Shown: positions 16,337-25,314, counted from the first letter of the stretch. The stretch is DNA of 45,391 nt from an uncultured Oscillospiraceae bacterium (GCA_934597175.1 CAKTQR010000017.1:1-45391), one strand, 5' to 3'. The notes: generated by a model from the sequence alone, not told the origin. Made by a program: numbers and translations.

Positions 16337-17410
16337 GTGATAAAAAAAATATCGAAGATCCTACTTATAATACTCGGTGTTATTCTTCTGCTCGTTGCCG
16401 GTTTCGTGCTGTGGCTGAGCATCAACGAGTTTAATCCCGAGCCTGTTTCGGATGCTAACATCGAGGTCAATTCGAGGATAGGCGAGCTGTCGCCCTACGA
16501 GGGTCAGGAGATATCGCTTCTGAGCTGGAACATCGGTTACGGCGGTCTGGGCAAGAGGGCCGACTTCTTCATGGACGGCGGCGAGGATGTCGTGACCTAC
16601 GATCACGACGGCGTTACCGCTAACCTTGTGGGCATATACAAGACCCTGTACGATGAGGACGATGCCCCGTCGATATTCATGCTTCAGGAGGTCGACAACG
16701 ACTCAAGCCGTACCTACGGCATCAGCGAGAGACAGTATCTCGGGATATACAACTCGGCGTATGCGATGAATTATTCATGCCCCTATGTTCCCTTCCCCAT
16801 GCCGCCCATCGGTAAGGTCAACAGCGGTCTGCTCACGACCTCGCTGTTCGAGATAGACCACGCCGACCGCATTTCCCTGCCCTGCCCGTTCAGCTGGCCG
16901 GTCAGCGCCGCAAACCTCAAGCGCTGCCTGCTCGTGAGCTACCTGCCCATCGAGGATTCGGAAAAGCAGCTTGTCATCGTTAATCTCCATCTCGAAGCTT
17001 ACGATGACGGTGAGGGCAAGATAGCACAGACAAAGCAGCTGCGTGAGTTTATCCAGTCTGAGTACGAAAAGGGCAACTATGTCATTGCCGGCGGCGACTT
17101 TAATCAGATATTCCCCGGAGGACTTGACAAATACCCCAACGAGCACGCCGACCTTTGGGAGCCGGGCATCATCCCCGACGATATCGTTCCCGAGGGCTGG
17201 ACGCTTGCATACGATACCGAGACTCCGACCTGCCGTTTGCTCAACCAGGCTTACGACCCGGATGACACGGCAAACACGCAGTACTATGTCATTGACGGCT
17301 TTATCCTTTCGCCGAATGTGCAGCTTAACTCCGTCAAGACCCTTGACGAGGGCTTTGAATACTCAGATCATAACCCTGTCAAGCTTAATGTAACACTTAA
17401 ATATGCATAA
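16337..17410 (+). CDS. Membrane-anchored endonuclease/exonuclease/phosphatase-family protein
   Basis: 357 aa with one N-terminal membrane helix (LLIILGVILLLVAGFVLWL) and an outward metal-dependent EEP fold. Motifs in order: SWNIGYGG, MLQEVDND (metal Glu), NLHLEA (catalytic His), AGGDFNQ (Asp/Asn) and SDHNPV (Asp-His). All catalytic residues are present. Start GTG 16337 is chosen because GAGGTGAGG (16325-16333) precedes it; the GTG at 16328 is inside that site. Family members cleave nucleic acids, phosphoinositides or sphingomyelin; anchoring outside the cell suggests a phosphodiester or lipid substrate, but this is inference. Confidence 0.85.
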   Translation: MIKKISKILLIILGVILLLVAGFVLWLSINEFNPEPVSDANIEVNSRIGELSPYEGQEISLLSWNIGYGGLGKRADFFMDGGEDVVTYDHDGVTANLVGIYKTLYDEDDAPSIFMLQEVDNDSSRTYGISERQYLGIYNSAYAMNYSCPYVPFPMPPIGKVNSGLLTTSLFEIDHADRISLPCPFSWPVSAANLKRCLLVSYLPIEDSEKQLVIVNLHLEAYDDGEGKIAQTKQLREFIQSEYEKGNYVIAGGDFNQIFPGGLDKYPNEHADLWEPGIIPDDIVPEGWTLAYDTETPTCRLLNQAYDPDDTANTQYYVIDGFILSPNVQLNSVKTLDEGFEYSDHNPVKLNVTLKYA

Positions 17411-17416
17411 AGATAT

Positions 17417-17452
17417 AAAAGAATCTCCCGTCACCGGACGGGAGATTCTTTT
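17417..17452. terminator. Bidirectional terminator
   Basis: 16-bp stem AAAAGAATCTCCCGTC with its complement (17417-17432 and 17437-17452) between converging genes. Confidence 0.92.
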
Positions 17453-17461
17453 ATTTAAGTA

Positions 17462-17893
17462 TCAGTGGCAGCCGCAGCCACAGCCGCCGTCATCAGCACC
17501 GCCACCGCAGCCGCAAGCGCCGCCATCGTCATGTGCATGGCAGCCGCTGCATCCGCCACCGCAGCCGCCCTCATCGGAGATGAAGGGAAGCTGGCCGTGC
17601 ATCATGAGCTCCGCTGCGTCGTCTGCATTGCCGCAGAAGCCTGCGTATGCGATGATGCCGTACTCGGCAAGAGCCTGTCTTGCGCTCGGTCCGATGTTGC
17701 CGACGATGACGACCTCGACACCGTTTGCGTTCATGAGGTCTGCGACCGCCTGATGGCCGGTCTCCTTGACCTCGATGACCTTCTTGCCGGTGATCTCGGA
17801 ATTGTCGTTAGCGGTGGTGTAAATTGCGAAGTACTCGGCGTGGCCGAAGTGCTCGTATATCTCGCCGTCTTTGTATGATACTGCTATGATCAT
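17462..17893 (-). CDS. NifX/NafY-domain protein with Cys/His-rich tail
   Basis: Residues 1-105 form a dinitrogenase iron-molybdenum cofactor-type domain (NifB C-terminal/NifX fold; GEIYEHFGHAEYF at the start, VVIVGNIGPSARQAL later). Family members carry metal clusters or precursors. A low-complexity tail of about 35 residues follows, made mainly of Gly, Asp, eight Cys and three His, which looks metal-binding. No nitrogenase genes are present. It lies 3 nt after mrp, so the two probably act together in Fe-S or metal handling; the client, perhaps the window's hydrogenase, is a guess. Confidence 0.85.
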   Translation of the reverse strand: MIIAVSYKDGEIYEHFGHAEYFAIYTTANDNSEITGKKVIEVKETGHQAVADLMNANGVEVVIVGNIGPSARQALAEYGIIAYAGFCGNADDAAELMMHGQLPFISDEGGCGGGCSGCHAHDDGGACGCGGGADDGGCGCGCH

Positions 17894-17896
17894 GGT

Positions 17897-18721
17897 TTAT
17901 TCTCCTTCTTCTATAAAGTCCGCAAGCTCGGTTAATGCTGCGGTGTCAACGCTTTCTATCTCGCCCGCATCGACCATGGTCGCAACGGCAGGGTCGATGG
18001 GCATGCGGGCATAGTGGGCTATGCCGAACTCCTCGGCGACCTTTGCTACCTTGCTTGCGCCGAAGATCTCGTGCTCCTTGCCGCAGTCGGGGCACTTGTA
18101 GTAGGACATATTCTCGACGATGCCGATGACGGGGATATTCATCATTTTTGCCATATTCACTGCCTTTGCGACTATCATCGAGACGAGCTCCTGCGGGGAG
18201 GTCACGATAATGATGCCGTCAACGGGCAGGGACTGGAACACCGTCAGGGGCACATCGCCCGTTCCGGGAGGCATATCGACGAACATGTAGTCGACATTAT
18301 CCCACAGAACATCGCTCCAGAACTGGGTAACGACGCCTGCGATGACAGGGCCACGCCACACGACGGGGTCGGTCTCGTTATCGAGGATGAGGTTAATGGA
18401 CATTATCTGCGTGCCCTTGTTCGAGTAGCAGGGTATGAGCATCTCCTCCGTGCCTCTTGCGTGCTCATGGATGCCGAACGCCTTGGGGATAGACGGGCCG
18501 GTGACATCCGCATCCAGCACGGCTGCCTGATGACCACGGCGCTGCATCTCGGTCGCCATCATGCTGGTGACGAGGGATTTGCCGACGCCGCCCTTGCCGC
18601 TGACGACGGCGATGACCTTTTTAACGCTTGCTGCGGGGTTGAGCTTTGCGGTCAGATCCTGCTGTTCTCTCTCGGCGCAGCTTTCGCCGCAGGTCGAGCA
18701 ATCATGTGTACACTCACTCAT
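17897..18721 (-). CDS. mrp: Mrp/NBP35-family Fe-S cluster carrier ATPase
   Basis: P-loop ATPase of 274 aa that binds and transfers a [4Fe-4S] cluster at a dimer interface. Deviant Walker A GKGGVGKS, MPPGTGD switch region, and cluster cysteines in YKCPDCGKEHEIFG. An N-terminal CTHDCSTCGESC motif adds cysteines like those of Nbp35-type proteins. GGAGAT precedes the ATG. It heads a two-gene unit with the NifX-like protein. Confidence 0.93.
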   Translation of the reverse strand: MSECTHDCSTCGESCAEREQQDLTAKLNPAASVKKVIAVVSGKGGVGKSLVTSMMATEMQRRGHQAAVLDADVTGPSIPKAFGIHEHARGTEEMLIPCYSNKGTQIMSINLILDNETDPVVWRGPVIAGVVTQFWSDVLWDNVDYMFVDMPPGTGDVPLTVFQSLPVDGIIIVTSPQELVSMIVAKAVNMAKMMNIPVIGIVENMSYYKCPDCGKEHEIFGASKVAKVAEEFGIAHYARMPIDPAVATMVDAGEIESVDTAALTELADFIEEGE

Positions 18722-18755
18722 TGGTTTTATCTCCTAACAAAAATTAATTTACAAT

Positions 18756-18784
18756 ATTATAATACGGCGCTCACTTTTTGTCCA
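18756..18784 (-). promoter_or_regulatory. Promoter of mrp, reaching into the upstream gene
   Basis: Minus strand TGGACA (18784-18779), 17-bp spacer, TATAAT (18761-18756). The -35 lies inside the last codons (Leu-Asp-Lys) of the Gx transporter gene, so mrp can be read alone or with the upstream pair. Confidence 0.65.
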
Positions 18785-19274
18785 GCTTCTTAAGCGCACG
18801 GTTTAGGTACATTGCGCCAAGGCCGGTAAAAGCGCCCGTTATGATGCCCGAGGCGATGAGCACCGGGGCATACACTAATATGGACGGCGTACCGGTAACG
18901 AACACGGAAACGGCAAGCTGACCGACATTATGCGCAATCGCGCCGAGGATGCTCACGACCCACAGAAGCTTTTCCGGAAAAAGCTTCACCGTCAGGCACA
19001 TGACGGCATACGCCAAAACGCCGCCGGCTATGCTGAACAGAAAGCCCGAAAAGCCGCCTGCATACATACTGCCCATGATAATGCGCATCAAAAGTATCGC
19101 TCCGGCCTCCCTGCGGTCTAAAATGAGCATCGCAACGAGGGTTATCATATTCGCAAGGCCGAGCTTCACGCCCTGGATGGGGACTAAGGGCGGTATCTGC
19201 GCTTCGATAATGAACACTATGAGCGACGCTGCCGTCAGCATCGCCATGAGGGCAAGCTTTCTCGTTTTAGGCAT
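18771..19274 (-). CDS. Gx transporter family membrane protein
   Basis: 167 aa, five to six hydrophobic segments. The sequence (IPPLVPIQGVKLGLANMITL, then GMYAGGFSGF-like GSMYAGGFSGFLFSIAGGVL) is typical of the family once labelled heptaprenyl diphosphate synthase component I and now called Gx transporters, with similarity to ECF S-components. ATG 19274 follows GAGGGGG and overlaps the NusG_II gene end by 8 nt. In Clostridia this gene is commonly paired with the NusG_II protein; the solute is unknown. Confidence 0.85.
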   Translation of the reverse strand: MPKTRKLALMAMLTAASLIVFIIEAQIPPLVPIQGVKLGLANMITLVAMLILDRREAGAILLMRIIMGSMYAGGFSGFLFSIAGGVLAYAVMCLTVKLFPEKLLWVVSILGAIAHNVGQLAVSVFVTGTPSILVYAPVLIASGIITGAFTGLGAMYLNRALKKLDKK

Positions 19275-19629
19275 CGATCTTGTCCCCCTCGATCTCAATG
19301 GTCACTCTGTGGGGCATGCAAATGATCGGAACGCCGTTATCGGTGATCTTCCCCTGCTTTACGCAGATCTGATCACGGCAGTCGGACTCGGAAATGCAGA
19401 TGCTGCCTTTGTCTACACGTACTTTATTATACCCATAATCGGTCTTAATTTCTATGTCATATGCAACAGTGACCGTATCGAGGTCAATTTTTTTATACAC
19501 CTCGCCGTCAACTCGAATAACCGCCACCGTGCCTATGCTGCCGCTAGTGAGCAGCAAAAATGCGCCGATGCATATAGTAAACACAGCGGCGAAAAACAGT
19601 ATCCAGCTTTTATTCTTACCCTTAAACAT
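19267..19629 (-). CDS. NusG domain II-containing membrane-anchored protein
   Basis: 120 aa: one N-terminal membrane helix, then an extracytoplasmic beta-barrel of the NusG_II family (DGEVYKKIDL, ESDCRDQICVKQG, IICMPHRV). The CRDQIC cysteines are conserved in the family and may form a disulfide or bind metal. It is not the transcription factor NusG. No Shine-Dalgarno is visible and the predicted -10 ends 6 nt before the ATG, so the mRNA may be leaderless. Co-transcribed with the Gx transporter. Confidence 0.85.
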   Translation of the reverse strand: MFKGKNKSWILFFAAVFTICIGAFLLLTSGSIGTVAVIRVDGEVYKKIDLDTVTVAYDIEIKTDYGYNKVRVDKGSICISESDCRDQICVKQGKITDNGVPIICMPHRVTIEIEGDKIDA

Positions 19630-19635
19630 ACTTAT

Positions 19636-19664
19636 ATTTTAATTGACTGCGCCTTGCTTGTCAA
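19636..19664 (-). promoter_or_regulatory. Leftward promoter of NusG_II-Gx
   Basis: TTGACA (19664-19659), 17-bp spacer, TAAAAT (19641-19636). The predicted start falls at or next to the ATG (19629). The -35 occupies the same bases as the rightward -35. Confidence 0.7.
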
Positions 19665-19686
19665 TGAGCATAAATAATGATATAAT
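19658..19686 (+). promoter_or_regulatory. Rightward promoter of FHA-FtsW
   Basis: TTGTCA (19658-19663), 17-bp spacer, TATAAT (19681-19686). The heptamer TTGTCAA serves as -35 for both directions. Confidence 0.75.
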
Positions 19687-19722
19687 ACAAAACTGTATAA
19701 CTACGAAAAGAGGTGAATTCGG

Positions 19723-21408
19723 TTGACTGCCACTATCGTAAGAGCCATATCGTTCATTCTGCCGCTGTTTGCGTTTATCGTGCTGATAAGAACGGTGCGC
19801 TCTATGTTCAACGGCAAATCCCAGACGGAGATTTGGGGCTATATTCAGACCGATGACAAGGTGCTGCGGATAACGCACTGGGAAAATATCATCGGCAGGA
19901 CTCGCTCGGCCGATATCCACCTTTCAAGCGACAAGGTCAGCCGTGTTCACGCCGTACTTATCCGCAGCGCCAAGGGCCAATGGCGAATATTCGACATTTT
20001 CTCAAAGGGCGGCGTGCGTGTAAACGGTCAGTCGGTCGGCGTGGGCGGATACCCGGTCACGGACGGCGATGTATTGAATCTGTCCGAGGTCAGCGTGCGC
20101 TTTCGTGAGATAAATGAACGCCAGCGCAGCGAGATAGAGGCACGCAGGGTCGTGACATGGCGGAATGTCCATCCGGCGATAACGCTGCTGTACCTGACGG
20201 TTTTTCAGGTGTTTCTGCTTTTGGAGCACTGCTTCAGCGCCGAGCAGGAGCTGCTTGCGAGCATCGCCTTCGGCTTTGCGCTGCTTATTCTGCTCGAATG
20301 GTTTTGCTACTTTGCCATGCGCAGCATAAGGCGCACGGGCTTTGAGGTCGAGACCATTGCGTTTTTCCTGTCCACGATCGGTCTGTCGGTAATTGCGACC
20401 TCCGTTCCGTCGGAGATGCTCAGGCAGATGATCATCGTTTTTGCGGGCGTTGTATCGTTCTTCCTTTTGGGTGCGTGGCTGCGTGACCTTGACAGAACAA
20501 AGACCATGCGCCTGCCCGCCGCAGTGGGTGCTGTGCTGCTGCTCGCCGCAGTTTTGGTCATCGGCCGTGAGCAGAACGGTGCGAAAAACTGGATTTTTAT
20601 AGGCAATATGTCGCTCCAGCCGTCGGAGTTTGTAAAGGTTGCGTATATCTATGTCGGCGCTGCGACGCTCGATAGGCTCTTCAGCACCAAAAACCTTATA
20701 GTTTTCATCGGCTTTTCCGCAGTCTGCGTCATGGCGCTTGCACTAATGAGCGACTTCGGTACGGCGCTTATATTCTTCGTGACCTTCCTTGTCATATCGT
20801 TCATGCGCTCGGGCTCCATCGCAACCGTCGCACTGGCAGTCACCGGTGCGGGCATGGCGGGATTTCTTATGCTGCGCATGAAGGCTCATGTCGCACGGCG
20901 CTTTGCCGCATGGGGACATGTGTGGGAGGATGTTTACGACTTGGGCTACCAGCAGACGCACGCTTTGTCTGCCGGCGCATCGGGCGGACTTTTCGGCAAG
21001 GGTGCGGGCAACAGCTGGCTCAAGGACGGCTTTGCCGCAAACACGGACACGGTGTTCAGCCTCGTGTGCGAGGAGCTGGGCCTGCTCATCGCCATTTGCG
21101 CCGTTTTAGCGGTCGTATCTCTTGCATTTTTTGCCGTCAGAAACGCCGCTCAGGGTCGAAGCGCATACTACTCCATCGCCGCCTGCGCAACGGCGAGCAT
21201 GTTCCTTATCCAGCTTGCGCTGAATGTCTTCGGCTCGGTTGACATTCTGCCGTTTACGGGCGTCACCTTCCCCTTTGTTTCAAGGGGCGGCACTTCGGTG
21301 CTGGCCTGCTGGATGCTGCTTGCGTTTATTAAAGCCGGCGACACACGAAAGGGAGCAAGCTTCGTCGTCAAAGCTCCCGACGCCAAGAAAAAGGAGGCAA
21401 ATGCATGA
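19723..21408 (+). CDS. FHA domain fused to FtsW/RodA/SpoVE glycosyltransferase
   Basis: 561 aa. An N-terminal membrane helix is followed by a forkhead-associated domain at about residues 45-130 (IIGRTRSADIHLSSDKVSRVHA, the Gly-Arg, Ser and Ser-Arg-His phosphothreonine-binding residues all present), then a SEDS membrane glycosyltransferase. SEDS motifs are NWIFIGNMSLQPSEFVK, SDFGTALIFF, QTHALSAGASGGLFGKGAGN and PFVSRGGTS. SEDS proteins polymerise lipid II with a partner transpeptidase, which is encoded next with a 4-nt overlap. The FHA domain suggests control by a PrkC-type Ser/Thr kinase. TTG 19723 is the start, 7 nt after GAGGTG. Confidence 0.9.
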   Translation: MTATIVRAISFILPLFAFIVLIRTVRSMFNGKSQTEIWGYIQTDDKVLRITHWENIIGRTRSADIHLSSDKVSRVHAVLIRSAKGQWRIFDIFSKGGVRVNGQSVGVGGYPVTDGDVLNLSEVSVRFREINERQRSEIEARRVVTWRNVHPAITLLYLTVFQVFLLLEHCFSAEQELLASIAFGFALLILLEWFCYFAMRSIRRTGFEVETIAFFLSTIGLSVIATSVPSEMLRQMIIVFAGVVSFFLLGAWLRDLDRTKTMRLPAAVGAVLLLAAVLVIGREQNGAKNWIFIGNMSLQPSEFVKVAYIYVGAATLDRLFSTKNLIVFIGFSAVCVMALALMSDFGTALIFFVTFLVISFMRSGSIATVALAVTGAGMAGFLMLRMKAHVARRFAAWGHVWEDVYDLGYQQTHALSAGASGGLFGKGAGNSWLKDGFAANTDTVFSLVCEELGLLIAICAVLAVVSLAFFAVRNAAQGRSAYYSIAACATASMFLIQLALNVFGSVDILPFTGVTFPFVSRGGTSVLACWMLLAFIKAGDTRKGASFVVKAPDAKKKEANA

Positions 21409-22694
21409 AAAAAGTCTCCATAAGAGCATATTTTGCAATTATAATGGCACTTTTGGTCATCGTCGGCCTCGTGATCTATGTTTTCCGCTTCGTGCAGGAC
21501 GGTGAGAAATGGGCGCTGTACTTTGACGAGTCGACCTCAAAATGCACATACACGCTGCGTGACCGCAACGGCACGGTGCTTGCCCAGACCGGCGACGGAA
21601 GCCGTGTTTATGCAGACGATGCAAGTATCCGCACCGCCTGCTATCAGCTCGTCGGCGACTTCGGCGGCAACATCGGCACGGGTGCGCTGCAAAGCTTTTC
21701 CCGTCAGCTGTCGGGATACAATATCTTTACCGGCGTTGAGGAGGGCGAGGATGTTGACCTCACGCTTACGGTCGATGCCGACCTCAATGTCAAGGCATAC
21801 GAGGCGCTAAACGGTCGAAGCGGCGCAGTTTTGGTCGTAAATTACAAGACGGGCGAGCTGCTTTGCATGGTGTCCTCCCCGTCCATTGACCCCTCGAATC
21901 CGCCCTCCACCCTGCCCGACGGCGTGTATATCAACCGCTGCATAAGCTCAAGCTTCACCCCGGGCTCGATATTCAAGCTCGTCACACTTTCGGCTGCGAT
22001 AGAAAATATCGACAATCTGTTCCAGCGCACATTCACCTGTAACGGCAGCATCGATGTCAAAGGCGTCACCGTCACCTGCACGGGTCACCACGGAAATCAA
22101 TCCATCGAACAGGCGCTTGCAAACTCCTGCAACTGCGTGTTCGGCACGCTGGCGCTGGAGCTCGGCGCTGACACGCTCGGCGAATACGCCGACAAGCTCG
22201 GGCTCACGAGCGAGCACAAGCTCGATAATATCACCACCGCCGCAGGCAAGTACGACAGGGACGAATCCGGCAGCGCAGCTCTTGCATGGTCGGGCATCGG
22301 CCAGTACAACGACCTCGTCTGCCCGTACTCCATGCTCAGGGTCGTGAGCGCCATCGCAAACGGCGGCACGCTCAACGAGCCCTCAATGCTCGGCGCTTCC
22401 GAGGATAAGACGACGCTTCTGAGCTCGTCAACGGCGACGAAGATAGCGTCGATGATGAACTACAATGTCACCTACAAATACGGCAGATCCACCTTCTCCG
22501 GTCTCGATATTTCCGGCAAGACCGGCACGGCAGAGGTCGGCAACGGTCAGGCAAGCCACGGCTGGTTTGTCGGATTTCTAAATGACGAGGAGCACCCCTA
22601 CGCCTTTGTCGTGCTCGTTGAGCACGGCGGCAGCGGCCTCGGCGCGGCAGGTGCGGTGGCGAACACCGTGCTCAATTACGCAGTGAAAAAATAA
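21405..22694 (+). CDS. Class B penicillin-binding protein (transpeptidase)
   Basis: 429 aa, one N-terminal membrane helix, then a penicillin-binding transpeptidase domain. Active-site motifs are intact: Ser188-x-x-Lys191 in TPGSIFKL, Ser241-Cys-Asn243, and Lys372-Thr-Gly374. It resembles the PbpA type encoded beside RodA/FtsW in other Gram-positives. It is short for class B, with a reduced N-terminal pedestal. Its ATGA overlap with the SEDS gene points to a 1:1 polymerase-crosslinker pair for elongation, division or sporulation; which one cannot be told. Confidence 0.92.
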   Translation: MKKVSIRAYFAIIMALLVIVGLVIYVFRFVQDGEKWALYFDESTSKCTYTLRDRNGTVLAQTGDGSRVYADDASIRTACYQLVGDFGGNIGTGALQSFSRQLSGYNIFTGVEEGEDVDLTLTVDADLNVKAYEALNGRSGAVLVVNYKTGELLCMVSSPSIDPSNPPSTLPDGVYINRCISSSFTPGSIFKLVTLSAAIENIDNLFQRTFTCNGSIDVKGVTVTCTGHHGNQSIEQALANSCNCVFGTLALELGADTLGEYADKLGLTSEHKLDNITTAAGKYDRDESGSAALAWSGIGQYNDLVCPYSMLRVVSAIANGGTLNEPSMLGASEDKTTLLSSSTATKIASMMNYNVTYKYGRSTFSGLDISGKTGTAEVGNGQASHGWFVGFLNDEEHPYAFVVLVEHGGSGLGAAGAVANTVLNYAVKK

Positions 22695-22710
22695 ACCTTG
22701 GAGAATACCT

Positions 22711-24579
22711 ATGACAGATATATCCGTCAACGGACTTGTAAAGTCCTTTGAATTGGGTAAAAACATACTCGACGGGCTCAGCTTCGACATCACCGAGGGT
22801 GAGCGTGTCGGCATACTCGGGCACAACGGCTGCGGCAAAACGACACTGTTTCGCATTCTCGTCGGCGAGATAGACTACGACGAGGGCAATGTGTCGATAG
22901 CAAACGGCAAGCGCATCGGGCTAATTTCGCAGATTCCCGTCTATCCGCCCGACTGGACGACCGAGGATGTGCTCAAGGACGCTCACCGTGCGCTGTATCG
23001 CATATCCGACAGACTTGGGGAGCTTGCAAAGACGATGGAAACAGACTCGTCCGAGCAGGTCTTGCGTGAATACGACCGGCTGTCCGAGGATTACCGCAGG
23101 CTCGGCGGCTACGAGATGGAGACTAACCGCAACCGTGTTGCAAACGGTCTTGATATCCCGCAGCACATGCGTGAGCAGCTTTTCGATTCCCTCTCCGGCG
23201 GCGAGCGCACGAGGGTTAACCTCGCAAGGCTCATCCTTGAGAATACCGACATCCTGCTGCTCGACGAGCCGACAAACCACCTCGACCTGCGTGCAACGGA
23301 GTGGCTTGAGGAGTACCTGCTGCACTTTAAGGGCACGGTGCTTGCCATCAGCCACGACCGATTTTTCCTCGACCGCATTGCCCAGCGCTGCATTGAGATA
23401 AACGATGGCAAGGCCGAGTTTTACAGCGGCGGCTACAGCTTTTATGCCGTTGAGCGGCAAAAGCGCTTTGAGGAGAAGCTGCGCAAATACGAAAAGGATC
23501 AGGCCAAAATCGAGCAGCTCACCCGTGCTGCCGAGCAGATGCACCTTTGGGCGTTCATGGGCAACGACAAGCTGCACAAGCGGGCCTTTTCAATGGAAAA
23601 GCGAATTGCAAAGCTTGAGCAGACCGAGCGCCCCATGCAGGCAAAAAAGCTCACCGCCAAGTTCTCCGCCGAAAGCTTCAACGGCGACGAGGTGCTCGTG
23701 TGCGAGGGGCTTTCAAAAAGCTTCGGCGAAAAGAAGCTGTTTTCCGAGCTAAGCCTCAAGGTCACAGGCCGTGAGCGCATTGCACTTATCGGCGACAACG
23801 GCACGGGAAAGTCGACGCTCGTGAAGCTCATCATGCAAAAGGAGCTGCCCGACAGCGGGTATCTCTACCTCGGCCCGTCGGTGCGGCCTGCATACCTGCC
23901 GCAGATAATCTCATTTGACCACCCTGAGCGCAGCCTGGTCGACACCATGCTCTACGACTGCCGCTGTCAGCCGCAGGAGGCTCGGGACAGGCTCGGTGCG
24001 TTCGGCTTTCGTGGCGAGGATGTATTCACGCCGGTCGGCGCACTGTCCGGCGGCGAGAAAAGCCGTCTCAGGCTTTGCATGCTCATGGGCAGCGACATTA
24101 ATTTTCTCATCCTTGACGAGCCGACGAATCACCTCGATATCGCCAGCCGTGAGTGGATGGAGGACGCCGTCTCGCAATACCCCGAGGCGCTGCTGTTCGT
24201 CTCGCACGACAGATATTTTATCGAGAAGTTTGCGACCCGTATTTGGTATCTCGAAAGCGGAAAGATAACCGATTACCGTGGGTCGTATTCGGAATTTCGT
24301 GAGTATATGGCTCGGCAGCAGGTGTTCATCCAGACCGCCAAACAGGAGGTCAAAAAGAAAGAGCCGCAGCCGAAGAAGAAAAGCGGCAGCAGCGAAAAGC
24401 AGCGGCTGAAATTAGAGCGTGAGATAGCGAAGCTTGAGGAGAAGATAGCGGAGCTGGACAAGCTCGCCGAGAGCTACTCGACCGATTACGAGAAGCTCAT
24501 GGAGATAGACACCGAGAAAGAAAGCCTCAACGATAAGCTGCTTGAGGCATACGAGGCATGGGAGGTGCTGGCCGAATGA
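22711..24579 (+). CDS. ABC-F family ATPase
   Basis: 622-aa soluble protein with two ATPase domains and no membrane part. Walker A motifs are GHNGCGKTT and GDNGTGKST, signatures LSGGERTRV and LSGGEKSRL, and both Walker B regions end in DEPTNHLD. A charged linker region between the domains and a C-terminal Lys/Glu coiled coil (about 540-615) match ribosome-acting ABC-F proteins such as Uup/YdiF. These act on stalled or antibiotic-bound ribosomes; which subgroup this one belongs to is not resolved. It follows the PBP gene by 16 nt and overlaps the next gene by 4 nt. Confidence 0.92.
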   Translation: MTDISVNGLVKSFELGKNILDGLSFDITEGERVGILGHNGCGKTTLFRILVGEIDYDEGNVSIANGKRIGLISQIPVYPPDWTTEDVLKDAHRALYRISDRLGELAKTMETDSSEQVLREYDRLSEDYRRLGGYEMETNRNRVANGLDIPQHMREQLFDSLSGGERTRVNLARLILENTDILLLDEPTNHLDLRATEWLEEYLLHFKGTVLAISHDRFFLDRIAQRCIEINDGKAEFYSGGYSFYAVERQKRFEEKLRKYEKDQAKIEQLTRAAEQMHLWAFMGNDKLHKRAFSMEKRIAKLEQTERPMQAKKLTAKFSAESFNGDEVLVCEGLSKSFGEKKLFSELSLKVTGRERIALIGDNGTGKSTLVKLIMQKELPDSGYLYLGPSVRPAYLPQIISFDHPERSLVDTMLYDCRCQPQEARDRLGAFGFRGEDVFTPVGALSGGEKSRLRLCMLMGSDINFLILDEPTNHLDIASREWMEDAVSQYPEALLFVSHDRYFIEKFATRIWYLESGKITDYRGSYSEFREYMARQQVFIQTAKQEVKKKEPQPKKKSGSSEKQRLKLEREIAKLEEKIAELDKLAESYSTDYEKLMEIDTEKESLNDKLLEAYEAWEVLAE

Positions 24580-25301
24580 AAATTGATAAGAAGCGTTTGA
24601 TTATTGCGGGCATTATATTTTTGGCAGGTCTGCTCCTTCGCTTTGCGTTCTCGGGGCATAACTTCATCGCCTACGGGCTGTTTCTCATTAGCGTGCTCGT
24701 TGTTGTATTCGGCGTTGTGGGCAAAACGCTCAAGCGGCTTATCGCCCTGCTGCTTGCGATGGGCGTTGTGTATATTGCGATAATCGAGATACCCATAATC
24801 GGCGAAGCCTCCGGCGACGGCGATGTTGACGCAGATTACCTCATCGTCCTCGGCGCTGCCGTGCATGGCGACACGCCCTCACTCTCGCTTGTGGAGCGGC
24901 TCACGGCGGCAAAGGATTATCTCGACAAGCACCCGAACACCGTTGCCATCGTCAGCGGCGGTCAGGGCAGCGGTGAGAATGTGAGCGAGGCGCAGGCGAT
25001 GTATGACTGGCTTTGCAAAAACGGCATTGACCACGAGCGTATCATCATGGAGGACAAGGCGGTCTCGACCTACGAGAATCTAAAGTTCAGCCGTGAGATA
25101 ATTAATGGCAGGAGCAATAATCCTGCTCCCACGATCGCAGTCGTGTCAAGTGAATATCACCTGTTCAGGGCAAAGCTCATCGCAAAGTCGCTCGACATGG
25201 AGATACACACCGTTGCAGCGCATACGACGATTTTCACCGTCAAGCTCAACTACTTCATCCGTGAAGCCTTCGGCGTTACATACCAATTGACATTTGCATA
25301 A
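24576..25301 (+). CDS. YdcF/ElyC family protein (DUF218)
   Basis: 241 aa; three or four N-terminal membrane helices, then a DUF218 domain. Family motifs: DYLIVLGAAV, SLSLVERLTAA, VSGGQGSGE, SEAQAMYDWL and VSSEYHLFRAKLIA. Relatives ElyC and SanA affect envelope integrity, in keeping with the SEDS-PBP genes upstream; the reaction is unknown. ATG 24576 overlaps the ABC-F stop (ATGA). Confidence 0.88.
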   Translation: MKIDKKRLIIAGIIFLAGLLLRFAFSGHNFIAYGLFLISVLVVVFGVVGKTLKRLIALLLAMGVVYIAIIEIPIIGEASGDGDVDADYLIVLGAAVHGDTPSLSLVERLTAAKDYLDKHPNTVAIVSGGQGSGENVSEAQAMYDWLCKNGIDHERIIMEDKAVSTYENLKFSREIINGRSNNPAPTIAVVSSEYHLFRAKLIAKSLDMEIHTVAAHTTIFTVKLNYFIREAFGVTYQLTFA

Positions 25302-25314
25302 TTTGCATGATCCC

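Noticed and set aside
19267..19629. Transcription factor NusG
   Set aside because: Only domain II is present, behind a membrane helix; the NGN domain is absent.
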